A DNA stretch of 64,000 nucleotides from NCBI RefSeq assembly GCF_008360935.1, contig NZ_SRXO01000002.1:248001-312000 (forward strand). Direction: 5' to 3'. The first letter of the stretch is position 1; the number at the start of each line of letters is the position of its first letter. The stretch comes from Siccirubricoccus phaeus (lineage in GTDB: Bacteria; Pseudomonadota; Alphaproteobacteria; Acetobacterales; Acetobacteraceae). Shown here piece by piece: positions 1-8,906 of this stretch. The notes beneath the pieces are model-generated. The model searched no databases. It was not told where the DNA came from and saw nothing but the letters and a program-made list of their open reading frames with translations. Position numbers and translations under genes: made by a program.

Positions 1-171
1 TTGCCGGCGCGGCGCGACCGGGCCAGCCTGCTTCTCTTCCGGCCAATGCCACCCCGCCGAACGGGGGGCTCGCATCAGGGATCGGGAACGCCCAGGATTT
101 CATCAGGGGAAACCCCCCTCCGTCGCCGGGCGCTGACCGGTGCAACGGGTTTCAACGGGAGCGTCTCTAGC
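1..171. other. Upstream region of clpA
   Basis: The reading frame of clpA is open through this stretch from a TTG at the window edge. The translation has no Clp N-domain character and the conserved ClpA start lies at 172, so I treat it as 5' leader. A GGGAG ahead of ATG 172 can serve as ribosome binding site. In many alphaproteobacteria clpS lies just upstream of clpA; it is not inside the window. Confidence 0.5.
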
Positions 172-2535
172 ATGCTTTCACGCAACCTCGAGCAGACGCT
201 CCATCGCGCCCTCGGCCTGGCGAATGAGCGCCGGCACGAATATGCGACGCTGGAGCATCTGCTGCTCGCCCTGACCGATGACACCGATGCCGCCACCGTG
301 CTGCGGGCCTGCGGCGTGGACAATGACAAGCTGAAGCGCGACCTGACCGAATTCCTCGACAAGGACCTGGCCGGGCTGGTCACGGAACGCGCCGGCGACC
401 CGAAGCCGACCGCCGGCTTCCAGCGCGTGGTCCAGCGCGCCGCCATCCATGTGCAGAGCAGCGGCCGGGATGAGGTGACGGGCGCCAATGTCCTCGTCGC
501 CCTGTTCTCCGAGCGGGAGAGCCATGCGGTGTATTTCCTGCAGTTGCAGGATATGACGCGGCTGGACGCGGTGAATTTCATCAGCCACGGCATCGCCAAG
601 GCGCCGGGAAGGGCGCAGAACCGGCCGGTGCAGGGCACCCCCACCGCTTCCGCCAACAATGAGGGCGAGGCGGAGAAGGAGGAGAAGCCGCGCGGCGGCC
701 GCAGCCAGGACGCGCTCTCCAATTACTGCGTCAACCTCAACAAGAAGGCGCAGCAGGGCAAGATCGATCCGCTGATCGGCCGCGACCAGGAGATCGAGCG
801 GACCATCCAGATCCTCTGCCGCCGCACCAAGAACAACCCGCTCTATGTGGGCGATCCGGGCGTCGGCAAGACTGCCATCGCGGAAGGCCTGGCCAAGCGG
901 ATCATCGAGGGCGACGTGCCGGAGGTGCTGCTGAAGAGCACCATCTTCGCGCTCGACATGGGCAGCCTGCTGGCCGGCACCCGCTACCGCGGCGATTTCG
1001 AGGAGCGGCTGAAGGCGGTGGTCTCCGAGCTGGAGCAGCAGCCCGGCTCCATCCTCTTCATCGACGAGATCCACACGGTGATCGGCGCCGGCGCCACCTC
1101 CGGCGGCGCGATGGATGCGTCCAACCTGCTGAAGCCGGCGCTGGCCCAGGGCACGCTGCGCTGCATCGGCAGCACCACCTACAAGGAATACCGCAACTAC
1201 TTCGAGAAGGACCGGGCCCTCGTCCGGCGCTTCCAGAAGATCGACGTGAACGAGCCGAACCTCGAGGATGCGGTGAAGATCCTCCAGGGGCTCAAGACCA
1301 ACTACGAGAAGCACCACAAGGTGCGCTACACGCCGGAAGCCATCCGCGCGGCGGTGGAGCTTTCGGCCAAGTACATCCATGACCGCAAGCTGCCGGACAA
1401 GGCGATCGACGTGATCGACGAGGTCGGCGCTTCCCGCATGCTGCTGCCGGAGAACAAGCGGCGGAAGACCGTCACGCTGAAGGATGTCGAGGAGATCGTG
1501 GCGAAGATCGCCCGCATCCCCCCGAAGACGGTCTCGAACGACGACAAGGAGACGCTGAAGACGCTGGAGCGCGACTTGAAAGCGATGGTCTTCGGCCAGG
1601 ACAAGGCGATCGAGACGCTCTCGGCGGCGATCAAGCTCTCCCGCGCCGGGCTGCGCGACGCCGAGAAGCCGATCGGCAACTACCTGTTCAGCGGCCCGAC
1701 CGGCGTCGGCAAGACCGAGGTGGCGAAGCAGCTCGCCAAGACGCTCGGCATCGAGCTGATCCGCTTCGACATGTCCGAGTACATGGAGCGGCACAGCGTC
1801 AGCCGGCTGATCGGCGCGCCCCCTGGCTATGTCGGCTTCGACCAGGGCGGGCTGCTGACCGACGCGATCGACCAGCACCCGCATGCCGTGCTGCTGCTGG
1901 ACGAGATCGAGAAGGCGCACCAGGACCTGTACAACATCCTGTTGCAGGTGATGGACCACGGGAAGCTGACCGACCACAACGGCAAGACCGTCGATTTCCG
2001 CAACGTCATCCTCATCATGACGACCAATGCGGGCGCGGCGGATCTGGCGAAGCCGGCCATCGGCTTCGGCCGCGAAAGCCGGGTGGGCGAGGACACGGAT
2101 GCGATCCAGCGCATGTTCACCCCGGAATTCCGCAACCGCCTCGACGCCGTCGTGCCCTTCGGCGGGCTGACGCCGGAGATCGTCGGCCAGGTGGTCGAGA
2201 AATTCGTCATGCAGCTCGAGGCCCAGCTCGCCGACCGCAACGTCACCATCGAGCTCAGCTCGGCGGCGAAGGAGTGGCTGGCGGAGAAGGGCTACGATCC
2301 GCTCTACGGCGCCCGGCCGCTGGCCCGCGTCATCCAGGAATACGTCAAGAAGCCGCTGGCCGAGGAGCTGCTCTTCGGCAAGCTGGTGAAGGGCGGGGCG
2401 GTGAAGGTCGGGCTGCGCGACGCCGCGCTGTTCTTCGAGTATGTCGAGGCAGCGCCGCCCGCCCTGCCGAAGCCGGAGGAAGGCTCCGGCGACGGCGATG
2501 GCGAGGCGGAGAAGGAACCGGAAGTGGCGGGGTAA
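172..2535 (+). CDS. clpA: ATP-dependent Clp protease ATP-binding subunit ClpA
   Basis: Encodes 787 residues, the usual ClpA length. ClpA is the cytoplasmic AAA+ unfoldase that forms a hexamer, takes N-end-rule substrates from ClpS and threads them into ClpP. The N-terminus ([14 protein letters not shown]) is the Clp N-domain double repeat, residues 1-145. AAA module 1 has Walker A GDPGVGKT near residue 227 and Walker B ILFIDEIH near 294. Module 2 has Walker [10 protein letters not shown] near 507 and Walker [11 protein letters not shown] near 573. An IGF loop near residue 629 matches the ClpP-docking loop. The C-terminus carries an acidic Gly/Asp/Glu tail. The start is ATG 172, where homology begins; the frame stays open upstream to position 1 without family similarity. 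A terminator hairpin follows the stop. Confidence 0.97.
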   Translation: MLSRNLEQTLHRALGLANERRHEYATLEHLLLALTDDTDAATVLRACGVDNDKLKRDLTEFLDKDLAGLVTERAGDPKPTAGFQRVVQRAAIHVQSSGRDEVTGANVLVALFSERESHAVYFLQLQDMTRLDAVNFISHGIAKAPGRAQNRPVQGTPTASANNEGEAEKEEKPRGGRSQDALSNYCVNLNKKAQQGKIDPLIGRDQEIERTIQILCRRTKNNPLYVGDPGVGKTAIAEGLAKRIIEGDVPEVLLKSTIFALDMGSLLAGTRYRGDFEERLKAVVSELEQQPGSILFIDEIHTVIGAGATSGGAMDASNLLKPALAQGTLRCIGSTTYKEYRNYFEKDRALVRRFQKIDVNEPNLEDAVKILQGLKTNYEKHHKVRYTPEAIRAAVELSAKYIHDRKLPDKAIDVIDEVGASRMLLPENKRRKTVTLKDVEEIVAKIARIPPKTVSNDDKETLKTLERDLKAMVFGQDKAIETLSAAIKLSRAGLRDAEKPIGNYLFSGPTGVGKTEVAKQLAKTLGIELIRFDMSEYMERHSVSRLIGAPPGYVGFDQGGLLTDAIDQHPHAVLLLDEIEKAHQDLYNILLQVMDHGKLTDHNGKTVDFRNVILIMTTNAGAADLAKPAIGFGRESRVGEDTDAIQRMFTPEFRNRLDAVVPFGGLTPEIVGQVVEKFVMQLEAQLADRNVTIELSSAAKEWLAEKGYDPLYGARPLARVIQEYVKKPLAEELLFGKLVKGGAVKVGLRDAALFFEYVEAAPPALPKPEEGSGDGDGEAEKEPEVAG

Positions 2536-2566
2536 CCGCCGCGCCGGACCCCGCGTAGGATGGCAG

Positions 2567-2598
2567 GGGGCGCTCGCCAGGCGGCGGGCGCCCCTTTC
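2567..2598 (+). terminator. Terminator downstream of clpA
   Basis: A 12-bp stem (2567-2578 with 2583-2594, one G:T pair) closes a 4-nt loop and is followed by TTTCGC. It lies 31 bp after the clpA stop and ahead of the next start at 2617. It looks like an intrinsic terminator with a short U tract. Confidence 0.65.
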
Positions 2599-2616
2599 GC
2601 TTGGGAAGGGACCGCC

Positions 2617-2958
2617 ATGAGCGCGATCAAGGATTGGGACGCCTACAACGCCGCCACGCGGGTGCAGGGCAAGGCGCTGAACGCGCTGCATCCGGAGCTG
2701 GTGAAGGGCTTCGGCGCACTGAGCCGCGGGGCGGCGACGACGCAGCATCTGGATGCGAAGACGCGGGAGCTGATCGCCCTTGCCGTGGCCATCACCACGC
2801 GCTGCGATGGCTGCATCGACGCGCATGTGCGGAAGGCCAAGGTGGCCGGGGCATCGCGGGAGGAAATGGCGGAGGCGCTGGGGGTGGCGATCGCGCTGAA
2901 TGCGGGGGCGGCCTTCACCTATGCGCTGCATGTGCTGGATGCGGTGGGGGAGGAGTGA
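2617..2958 (+). CDS. AhpD-like carboxymuconolactone decarboxylase family protein
   Basis: A 113-residue single-domain protein of the AhpD/CMD fold. The motif TTRCDGCIDAH near residues 65-75 holds the CxxC redox pair plus downstream His that AhpD-type alkylhydroperoxidases use to reduce a partner peroxiredoxin or organic peroxides. It lacks features of true carboxymuconolactone decarboxylases, so a thiol peroxidase-like role is the better guess. ATG 2617 follows GGAAGGGACC and is chosen over upstream in-frame starts that would run through the clpA terminator. It is likely a separate transcript from clpA. A G/C hairpin (2961-2975) and a palindromic repeat follow the stop. Confidence 0.85.
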   Translation: MSAIKDWDAYNAATRVQGKALNALHPELVKGFGALSRGAATTQHLDAKTRELIALAVAITTRCDGCIDAHVRKAKVAGASREEMAEALGVAIALNAGAAFTYALHVLDAVGEE

Positions 2959-2980
2959 TCGGGGGCTTCCCCCCCAACCC

Positions 2981-3087
2981 CTAGAGCGTGATCGGTTGAG
3001 GTCGAATCGACCGAAACCGTGAATCCCGCGACCGAACAATGAGCTAGGGCGGGGCGGGTGAGCGTAGCTCAACCGATCCCGCTCTAG
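2981..3087. repeat. CTAG-bounded palindromic repeat, family 1 (copy R1)
   Basis: The unit starts and ends in CTAG. The outer arms (2981-3000 and 3068-3087, CTAGAGCGkGATCGGTTGAG and its complement) pair over about 20 bp with one mismatch. The interior holds GGTCGAATCGACC, itself a perfect hairpin, and an internal CTAG at 3043-3046. The same unit recurs at 42079-42207, split at 55229-55272 plus 55332-55398, and at 61936-62041. A separate AGGAGGC-TCT-GCCTCCT hairpin follows at 3089-3105. Confidence 0.85.
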
Positions 3088-3210
3088 CAGGAGGCTCTGC
3101 CTCCTACACCTCCGCCGGGGCGAGATCCGCCGGCAGCTCGCGGGAAGCCCGGCCGGGGCAGGCGGCCAGGCCCAGAAGCCCACCCCCCGGGACCGCCAGG
3201 GGGTCGATCC

Positions 3211-3666
3211 TCACGCCTCCGGCCGCGCCAATTGCAGCATCAACCGGCCCAGCCCGCCTTCCTCCACTGCCTGGGCGGCCTCCGCCAGGTTGAACCAGCG
3301 CCGCTCGCGCTCGGCCCGTTCCGGCCAATCCTCCAGCAGCTCGGCCACGCGCATCGGGAAGACCTCCACCCGGCAGGGCAGGCTCCGCCCGTTGCCGATG
3401 CGCTTTTCGTATTCGTAGCTGCCGATCGGCGTGGGGGCGACGATGCCGCGGATGCCGGCTTCCTCGAAGGCCTCCACCGCCGCCTGCTCGGCGGCCAGGT
3501 TGCGCGCTTCGGTCCAGCCCTTGGGCAGCACCCAGCGCCCGGTGTCCCGGCTCGTCACCAGCAGCACCTGCACGGCGCCGTCCAGCTCGCGCAGCGGCAG
3601 GGCGGCGCATTGCCGGCCCTGGCGGCTGCGGTGCTTTCGGCGCATACGGGTCATGCTGTGGGACAT
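3211..3666 (-). CDS. Nudix hydrolase
   Basis: Encodes 151 residues from ATG 3666. The Nudix region is PKGWTEARNLAAEQAAVEA followed by FEEAGI, residues 48-71. The EExG core that binds metal is present, but the first Glu of the canonical GX5E is Asn and the usual REx Arg is Val. This 'PKGW' variant is common in small alphaproteobacterial Nudix proteins resembling diadenosine/diphosphoinositol polyphosphate hydrolases. The N-terminus is very basic (RMRRKHRSRQGR). The substrate cannot be read from sequence. The gene is divergent from the deoR-type regulator; the 179-bp gap between them is relatively A/T-rich and should hold both promoters. Confidence 0.85.
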   Translation of the reverse strand: MSHSMTRMRRKHRSRQGRQCAALPLRELDGAVQVLLVTSRDTGRWVLPKGWTEARNLAAEQAAVEAFEEAGIRGIVAPTPIGSYEYEKRIGNGRSLPCRVEVFPMRVAELLEDWPERAERERRWFNLAEAAQAVEEGGLGRLMLQLARPEA

Positions 3667-3845
3667 CGGACGTTCTGTTTGCAACCTCCAAACGCAAAGC
3701 AGATATGGGGCTGGCGCATGCTGGATGTCCAGACCTTTCCGCAGTTTAAACCGCACGACTGATCGCCGAGATGTCGTAATTCCGCGATCATGGTGGAGTT
3801 CCTGCCGCCTCTTGCCCCGGCCGCGCCCCATGCCATGCTTCGGCC

Positions 3846-4643
3846 ATGCCGCCCCGCCCCAGCGCCGCACCCAGCCGAGAGCAGCGCCATCGCCGCATCC
3901 TGGCCGCCCTGGCTGGCGACCCCACCGTGCGCATCTCTGCCCTGGCCACGGAATTCGGCGTCTCGGCAGAGACCGTGCGGCGCGATATCGAGGCCCTTTC
4001 CCGCGCCGGGGCGGTGCGGCGCACCTATGGTGGGGCCTCCGTCACCCATGCCGCGGTGCAGCCGGTCTTCCATGAAAGGGAACGCATCGCGGTGGCGGAG
4101 CGGGCGCGCATCGGCGCCGCCGCCGCCGCGCTGGTCACCCCCGGCGCGGCGCTGATGATCGATGCCGGCTCCACCACCGCCCATCTGGCCCGGGCCCTGG
4201 CAGCCCGCGGCTTCACCGGCACCGTGCTGACCAACAGCCTGGCCGTGGCCGAGGCCTGCACCGCCGCCCCCGGCATCCGCATCCTGCTCTGCCCTGGCGA
4301 GCTCTACAGCGTGGAGAGCGCGGTGTATGGCGCGGAGACCCAGGCATTCCTCGCCCGCTTCAATGCCGACATCGCCTTCCTCGGCGCCTCCGGCCTGACC
4401 GAGGAGGGGATTTCCGATGTCGAATCCCGCGCCGCCTGGGTGAAGCGCGCCATGCTGGCGCGGGCGGGGCGGCGTGTGCTGCTGATGGATGCGGGAAAAT
4501 TCGGGATGGCGCATCTGGAACGCGTGGCCGGGCTGGACGCGCTGACCGAGCTGGTGACGGATACCCTGCCGCCCCCGCCCATCGCCGCCGCGCTGGCGCG
4601 GGAGAAGGTCCGGGTCATCCTGGCGCCGCCGAGCCTTGGCTGA
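3846..4643 (+). CDS. glpR: DeoR/GlpR family transcriptional repressor
   Basis: Encodes 265 residues. The N-terminal DeoR helix-turn-helix spans about residues 13-68 (QRHRRILAALAG, then ISALATEFGVSAETVRRDIE), with the family-typical RRTYGGA after the wing. The C-terminal DeoRC sugar-phosphate sensor domain shows IDAGSTTAHLARAL near residue 100, TNSLAVAEA, and FLGASGLTEEGISD near 177. GlpR proteins bind glycerol-3-phosphate and repress glycerol catabolism genes. Here the gene lies 114 bp upstream of glpD in the same direction, with a long inverted repeat in between, so glpD control is the natural inference. The symbol is inferred from context. The gene could form one transcript with glpD, but the operator suggests a separate glpD promoter. 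Confidence 0.88.
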   Translation: MPPRPSAAPSREQRHRRILAALAGDPTVRISALATEFGVSAETVRRDIEALSRAGAVRRTYGGASVTHAAVQPVFHERERIAVAERARIGAAAAALVTPGAALMIDAGSTTAHLARALAARGFTGTVLTNSLAVAEACTAAPGIRILLCPGELYSVESAVYGAETQAFLARFNADIAFLGASGLTEEGISDVESRAAWVKRAMLARAGRRVLLMDAGKFGMAHLERVAGLDALTELVTDTLPPPPIAAALAREKVRVILAPPSLG

Positions 4644-4699
4644 ATATGAGGGGCGAGGTCCTTCCGCGGCCGGCTTGGAACTGCCTCGCTGCCGGGCAG

Positions 4700-4723
4700 G
4701 TTATGTGGTACATGCCACATAAC
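4700..4723 (+). promoter_or_regulatory. Inverted-repeat operator upstream of glpD
   Basis: GTTATGTGG and CCACATAAC form perfect 9-bp arms around a 6-nt centre, 35 bp before the glpD ATG. It is A/T-rich in a 70% GC background, as expected of a DeoR-family binding site, and sits directly between the regulator gene and glpD. Confidence 0.75.
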
Positions 4724-4757
4724 AGCGATCGGCGCCCTGGCGGGGCGGCAGGCGGGC

Positions 4758-6338
4758 ATGCGCGATAATTTCGACCTTCTCGTCATCGGCGGCGGGGTCA
4801 ATGGCGCCGGCATCGCGCGGGATGCGGCGGGCCGCGGCCTGTCCGTGCTGCTGGTGGAGCAGGGGGATCTCGCCGGCGCCACCTCCTCCGCCTCCTCCAA
4901 GCTGATCCATGGCGGGCTGCGTTACCTGGAGCACTATGAATTCCGCCTGGTGCGGGAAGCGCTGGCGGAGCGGGAAGTGCTGCTGCGCCTCGCCCCGCAC
5001 ATCATCTGGCCGCTGCGCTTCGTGCTGCCGCACCGGCCCGCCATGCGGTCCCGCTGGCTGATCCGCGCCGGGCTGTTCCTCTACGACCATCTGGCGCCGC
5101 GGGTCAGCCTGCCGGGAACGGAACGCATCGACCCGCACAGCCACCCCTGGGGCGCGCCGCTCCGCCCGGACATTCACGCCGCCTTCGCCTATTCCGATTG
5201 CTGGGTGCAGGACAGCCGGCTGGTCGTGCTGAACGCCCGGGATGCGGCGAAGCGCGGGGCGGCGGTGGCGGTGCGCACCGCCTTCGCCGGCGCCACGCGG
5301 GACGCGGCCGGCTGGACCTGCCGGCTGCGCGGCGCCGGGGGGAAGGAGTGGGCAGTGCGTGCCCGCGCCCTGGTGAACGCCGCCGGGCCCTGGGTGATGG
5401 AGGCCCAGGCGGCCGCCCATGTGCCGGCGCCGGACCGGGTGCGGCTGGTGCGTGGCAGCCATATCGTGCTGCCCGCCCTGCATGACGGGAAGCAGGCCTA
5501 TATCCTGCAGAACGACGATGGCCGCGTGGTCTTCGTCCTGCCCTATGAGGGGCGGTTCAGCCTGGTCGGCACCACCGATGTGCCGCATGCCGGCGACCCT
5601 GGCGCGGCGCGCTGCACGCCGGAGGAGATGGCCTATCTCTGCACCGCGGTCGGCCGGCAATTCCGCCGGGCGCCGCGGCCGGAGGAGGTGGTGTGGAGCT
5701 TCGCCGGCGTCCGGCCGCTGCATGATGACGGCGCCGCCGATCCCTCCGCCGTCACCAGGGACTATGTGCTGAAGCTGGATACGGCGGGGGCCCCGCTGCT
5801 TTCGGTGTTCGGCGGCAAGATCACCACCTACCGGCGCCTGGCGGAGGAGGCGGTAGGAAAGCTGGCCCCGCTGCTGGGCTGCACGGCGCCGTCCTGGACC
5901 GCGGGGCCCAGCCTGCCGGGCGGCGATTTCGCTGGCCGCGACCTGGCGGCGATGGAGGCGGAGGCGCTGCAACGCTGGCCCTGGCTGGCGCCGGGGACGG
6001 CGCGGCGCATGCTGCGCGCCTATGGCACGGAGATGGCGGCGCTGCTGGGGGGCGCGGCGAGGGTCGCCGATCTCGGCCAGGCCTTTGGCTGCGGCCTGTT
6101 CGAGCGCGAGCTGGACTGGCTGGTGCGGGAGGAATGGGCCCGCACCGCCGAGGACGTGCTCTGGCGGCGCAGCAAGCTGGGGCTGCGGCTGGCGCCGGAG
6201 CGGCAGGCGGCGGTGGCGGCGTGGATGGGGCAGGAGGCGCGAGGGTCTCGCGCGGGGGCTCCGCCCCCGGGCCCCCCGGCAGGGGCTCTGCCCCTGCACC
6301 CCGCCGGGGGGTGGACCACCCCCCGGACCCCGGTGTGA
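4758..6338 (+). CDS. glpD: Aerobic glycerol-3-phosphate dehydrogenase
   Basis: Encodes 526 residues. This membrane-associated flavoenzyme oxidises sn-glycerol-3-phosphate to dihydroxyacetone phosphate and passes electrons to quinone. The N-terminus LLVIGGGVNGAGIARDAAGR is the FAD Rossmann motif (residues 7-26). SSKLIHGGLRYLEHYEF is the GlpD/GlpO signature, and the substrate domain carries FSLVGTTDVPHAGDP and VFGGKITTYRRLAEEAVGK. The DAO C-terminal domain ends near residue 494. The last ~32 residues (APPPGPPAGALPLHPAGG and onward) are low complexity and encoded by a GGGGCTCCGCCCC-type repeat found elsewhere in the window. The natural stop has probably been lost into that repeat. The expected regulator is the upstream GlpR-like protein. 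Confidence 0.95.
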   Translation: MRDNFDLLVIGGGVNGAGIARDAAGRGLSVLLVEQGDLAGATSSASSKLIHGGLRYLEHYEFRLVREALAEREVLLRLAPHIIWPLRFVLPHRPAMRSRWLIRAGLFLYDHLAPRVSLPGTERIDPHSHPWGAPLRPDIHAAFAYSDCWVQDSRLVVLNARDAAKRGAAVAVRTAFAGATRDAAGWTCRLRGAGGKEWAVRARALVNAAGPWVMEAQAAAHVPAPDRVRLVRGSHIVLPALHDGKQAYILQNDDGRVVFVLPYEGRFSLVGTTDVPHAGDPGAARCTPEEMAYLCTAVGRQFRRAPRPEEVVWSFAGVRPLHDDGAADPSAVTRDYVLKLDTAGAPLLSVFGGKITTYRRLAEEAVGKLAPLLGCTAPSWTAGPSLPGGDFAGRDLAAMEAEALQRWPWLAPGTARRMLRAYGTEMAALLGGAARVADLGQAFGCGLFERELDWLVREEWARTAEDVLWRRSKLGLRLAPERQAAVAAWMGQEARGSRAGAPPPGPPAGALPLHPAGGWTTPRTPV

Positions 6339-6355
6339 GTTTGCGGCCCGACGGC
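6243..6355. repeat. GGGGCTCCGCCCC repeat, copy E1, overlapping the 3' end of glpD
   Basis: Contains nested GC hairpins (GGGGGCTCCGCCCCC; GCAGGGGCTCTGCCCCTGC) and the tail CCCCCCGGACCCCGGTGTGAGTTTG. It matches 38800-38962 (opposite orientation) and 62962-63150. It separates glpD (plus) from livF (minus), so it may also serve as a two-way terminator. Confidence 0.75.
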
Positions 6356-6374
6356 CACCCATGGGCCAGGCGCC

Positions 6375-7088
6375 CTACGCTGTCGCGCCGCCCAGATAGG
6401 CGTCCCGCACGGCCGGGCTCGCCAGCAGCGCGGCGCCCGTGCCCTGCGTCACCACCTGGCCCGTCTCCAGCAGATAGGCGCGGTCGGCCAGGCGCAGCGC
6501 GGCCATGGCGTTCTGCTCCACCATCAGCACCGTGGTGCCGGCGGCGCGGATCTCCGCCACCAGGGCGAAGACGGCATCGACAAGGCTGGGCGCCAGGCCC
6601 AGCGAGGGTTCGTCGAACATCACCAGCTTCGGGCGGGACATCAGGGCGCGGGCGATGGCCAGCATCTGCTGCTCCCCGCCCGAAAGCGTGCCGGCGGCCT
6701 GGCGGCTGCGCTCGGCGAGGCGTGGGAAGCGGTCATGCATCGCGGCAAGGTCGCGCGCGACGGCAGCGCGGTCCCGCCGCAGCAGCGCGCCCATTTCCAG
6801 ATTCTCCCGCACCGTCAGATGCGGGAAGATGCGCCGGCCTTCCGGGCAATGGGCGATGCCGCGGGCCAGCACCTCCCGCGGCGCCAGGCCGGAGATGGTC
6901 TCGCCCTGCCAGGTGATGCGGCCGGCGCCCGGCGCCAGCAGCCCGCTGATGGCGCGCAGCGTGGTGGACTTGCCCGCGCCATTGGCGCCGATGAGGCAGA
7001 CCAGCTCGCCCTCCCGCACCTCCAGCGAGACCGCCTTCAGCGCGGCGATCCGGCCATAGCCGGCGGAGACGGCCTCAAGCCTCAGCAT
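6375..7088 (-). CDS. livF: Branched-chain amino acid-type ABC transporter ATPase LivF
   Basis: Encodes 237 residues, typical of LivF. Walker A GANGAGKST lies at residues 34-42, the signature LSGGEQQ at 135-141, and Walker B LVMFDEPSLGL at 155-165. The family-specific HCPEGRRIFPHLTVRENL is at 80-97. It powers import with LivG and the LivHM membrane pair. It is the last gene of a seven-gene minus-strand operon and its start overlaps the livG end by 14 bp. The substrate is not necessarily an amino acid: liv-type systems are widely used for amides, urea and aromatic acids, and this operon also encodes a dioxygenase and an SDR. Confidence 0.93.
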   Translation of the reverse strand: MLRLEAVSAGYGRIAALKAVSLEVREGELVCLIGANGAGKSTTLRAISGLLAPGAGRITWQGETISGLAPREVLARGIAHCPEGRRIFPHLTVRENLEMGALLRRDRAAVARDLAAMHDRFPRLAERSRQAAGTLSGGEQQMLAIARALMSRPKLVMFDEPSLGLAPSLVDAVFALVAEIRAAGTTVLMVEQNAMAALRLADRAYLLETGQVVTQGTGAALLASPAVRDAYLGGATA

Positions 7089-7881
7089 GCAGCGCCTCCT
7101 CCGCCGCGCTGCCGAGATAGGCGCGGATCACCGCCTTGTCGCGGCGGACGGCATCGGGCGGGCCGGCGGCGATGATGCGGCCCTGGTTCAGCACCACGAT
7201 ATGGTCGGAGAGGCGCATGACCATGGCCATGTCGTGTTCCACCAGCAGCACGGTCATGCCCTGGTCGCGCAGCGCGCGGAGCAGCGCCATCAGCGCCTCG
7301 GTCTCGGTGGGGTTGAGGCCGGCGGCGGGCTCGTCCAGCAGCAGCAGCCGGGGGCGGGAAGCGGCGGCCATGGCGATGCCGAGGCGGCGCTGCTCGCCAT
7401 AGGCGAGGGAATCGGCCGGCCGGGCGGCGCGGTCGGCGAGGCCGACCAGGGCAAGCAGCGCCTCCGCCTCGGCATGCAGCTGCTTCTCCTCCCGCCGCGC
7501 GAAGGGCAGGGCGAGCAGCGCGCCGAGCAGGCCCGCGCGGCCGCGCAGATGCAGCGCCATCAGCGCATTCTCGAACACGCTGCAGCCGGCGAAGACGCTG
7601 CTGCGCTGGAAGCTGCGCGTCAGGCCGCGCGCGGCGATGCGCTCCGGCGTGAGGCCGGCGAGGTCGCTGCCTTCGAAGCGGATGCGCCCGGCCGTCGCGC
7701 GCATATAGCCGGAGATGACGTTGAAGGCGGTGGTCTTGCCGGCGCCATTGGGGCCGATGAGGCTGACCACCTGGCCTGCCGGCACGGCGAAGGACATGTC
7801 CGCGATCGCGACCAGGCCGCCGATATGGACGGCGAGGTTCTCCACTTCCAGCAGCGGCCGGGCCGGCGTCGCCGCGCTCAT
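7075..7881 (-). CDS. livG: Branched-chain amino acid-type ABC transporter ATPase LivG
   Basis: Encodes 268 residues from ATG 7881, which overlaps the livM stop as ATGA. Walker A GPNGAGKTT lies at 43-51, signature LAYGEQRR at 159-166, and Walker B LLLLDEPAAGLNPTET from 179. The SLAYGEQ form of the signature and the C-terminal LGSAAEEALHAEA are typical of LivG. The frame is open further upstream, but that part lies inside livM and shows no similarity. Confidence 0.93.
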   Translation of the reverse strand: MSAATPARPLLEVENLAVHIGGLVAIADMSFAVPAGQVVSLIGPNGAGKTTAFNVISGYMRATAGRIRFEGSDLAGLTPERIAARGLTRSFQRSSVFAGCSVFENALMALHLRGRAGLLGALLALPFARREEKQLHAEAEALLALVGLADRAARPADSLAYGEQRRLGIAMAAASRPRLLLLDEPAAGLNPTETEALMALLRALRDQGMTVLLVEHDMAMVMRLSDHIVVLNQGRIIAAGPPDAVRRDKAVIRAYLGSAAEEALHAEA

Positions 7882-8906
7882 GCCGCGCGGCGCCGCAGCA
7901 GGGCCTGCAGGGCGGGCACGATGCCGCGCGGCAGGAACATGACGAAGAGGATCATGGCGGCGCCGTAGATGACCCATTGCACCTCCGGCGGGGCGGTGCC
8001 GCGCAGCAGATCCGGCATCAGGCCGAAGATGAAGCCGCCCACCACCGGGCCCCAGAGCGTGCCCTTGCCGCCGGTGACGACCATGATGACCATGGTGACG
8101 GTGTAGATGAACAGGAACACGTCCGGGTCGATGATGCGGGTGTAATGCGCGAAGAGGCTGCCCGCCGCGCCGGCGATGCCGGCGGAGATGACGGCCGCGA
8201 CGGTGAGGTAGTGGGTGACGCGGATGCCGACGGAGCGGGCCAGGGATTCATTCGCCCGCAGCGCCACCATGGCGCGGCCGAAGCGGGACTGCACGAGCTG
8301 CCGCACGAGCAGGAAGGCGAGCACGGTGACGGCGAGGACCAGCCAGTAATTCTGGTCCTTGCGCGTCAGCTCCACCACGCCCTCGCCGGGCCACCAGAGG
8401 GCGAAGCCGGGGATGCCGATGAGGGCCATCGGCCCCTGGGTCAGCTCCACCCAGTTCAGCGCCACCATGCGCAGCACCTGGGCGAAGCAGACGGTGAGGA
8501 TGACGAAGAAGGCGCCGCGCACCCGGAAGGCAAGGCGGCCGAGCAGCCAGCCGAAACCGCCGGCCACGAGGATGGCGGCGAGGAAGCCGACCCAGACGGG
8601 TTGCGGCGCCACTTGCAGGCGGAGGCCGAAGCCGATGGCGATGTCGAAGCCCAGGGTCGCCAGCGCGCTGGCATAGGCGCCGAGGCCGAAGAAGGCGACA
8701 TGGCCGAGGCTGAGCTGCCCCGTATAGCCGAGCAGCAGGTTGAGGCTGATGGCGCCGATGATGAAGATGCCGGCGGAGGTCAGCACCGCCAGCAGATAGG
8801 GATCCGGGAAGACCACCGGCACGAGTGCCAGGAGGGCGACGAAGCCCCAGGGAAGGGCATAGCCCATGAACTGGCCCGGCCGGTTCGCGCTCTCGCCGCC
8901 GCTCAC
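7878..8906 (-). CDS. livM: Branched-chain amino acid-type ABC transporter permease LivM
   Basis: Encodes 342 residues if started at GTG 8906, which overlaps the livH stop as GTGA. ATG 8867 (329 residues) is an alternative, but it lacks a ribosome binding site. Many hydrophobic segments begin at WGFVALLALVPVVF and continue through IFIIGAISLNLLLGYTGQLS, the LivM hallmark with GHVAFFGLGAYASA. The cytoplasmic EAA-like segment LRANESLARSVGIRV lies in the middle. It forms the inner-membrane channel with LivH. Confidence 0.92.
   Translation of the reverse strand: MSGGESANRPGQFMGYALPWGFVALLALVPVVFPDPYLLAVLTSAGIFIIGAISLNLLLGYTGQLSLGHVAFFGLGAYASALATLGFDIAIGFGLRLQVAPQPVWVGFLAAILVAGGFGWLLGRLAFRVRGAFFVILTVCFAQVLRMVALNWVELTQGPMALIGIPGFALWWPGEGVVELTRKDQNYWLVLAVTVLAFLLVRQLVQSRFGRAMVALRANESLARSVGIRVTHYLTVAAVISAGIAGAAGSLFAHYTRIIDPDVFLFIYTVTMVIMVVTGGKGTLWGPVVGGFIFGLMPDLLRGTAPPEVQWVIYGAAMILFVMFLPRGIVPALQALLRRRAA

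Noticed and set aside
2981-3120. CRISPR-like repeat cluster
   Set aside because: Units are different palindromes joined at CTAG, not regularly spaced direct repeats with unique spacers, and no cas genes are present.
178-3183. A 1001-codon open frame on the minus strand opposite clpA
   Set aside because: Its translation is Arg/Leu/His-rich without domains and mirrors clpA codon structure; long antisense frames are expected at ~70% GC.
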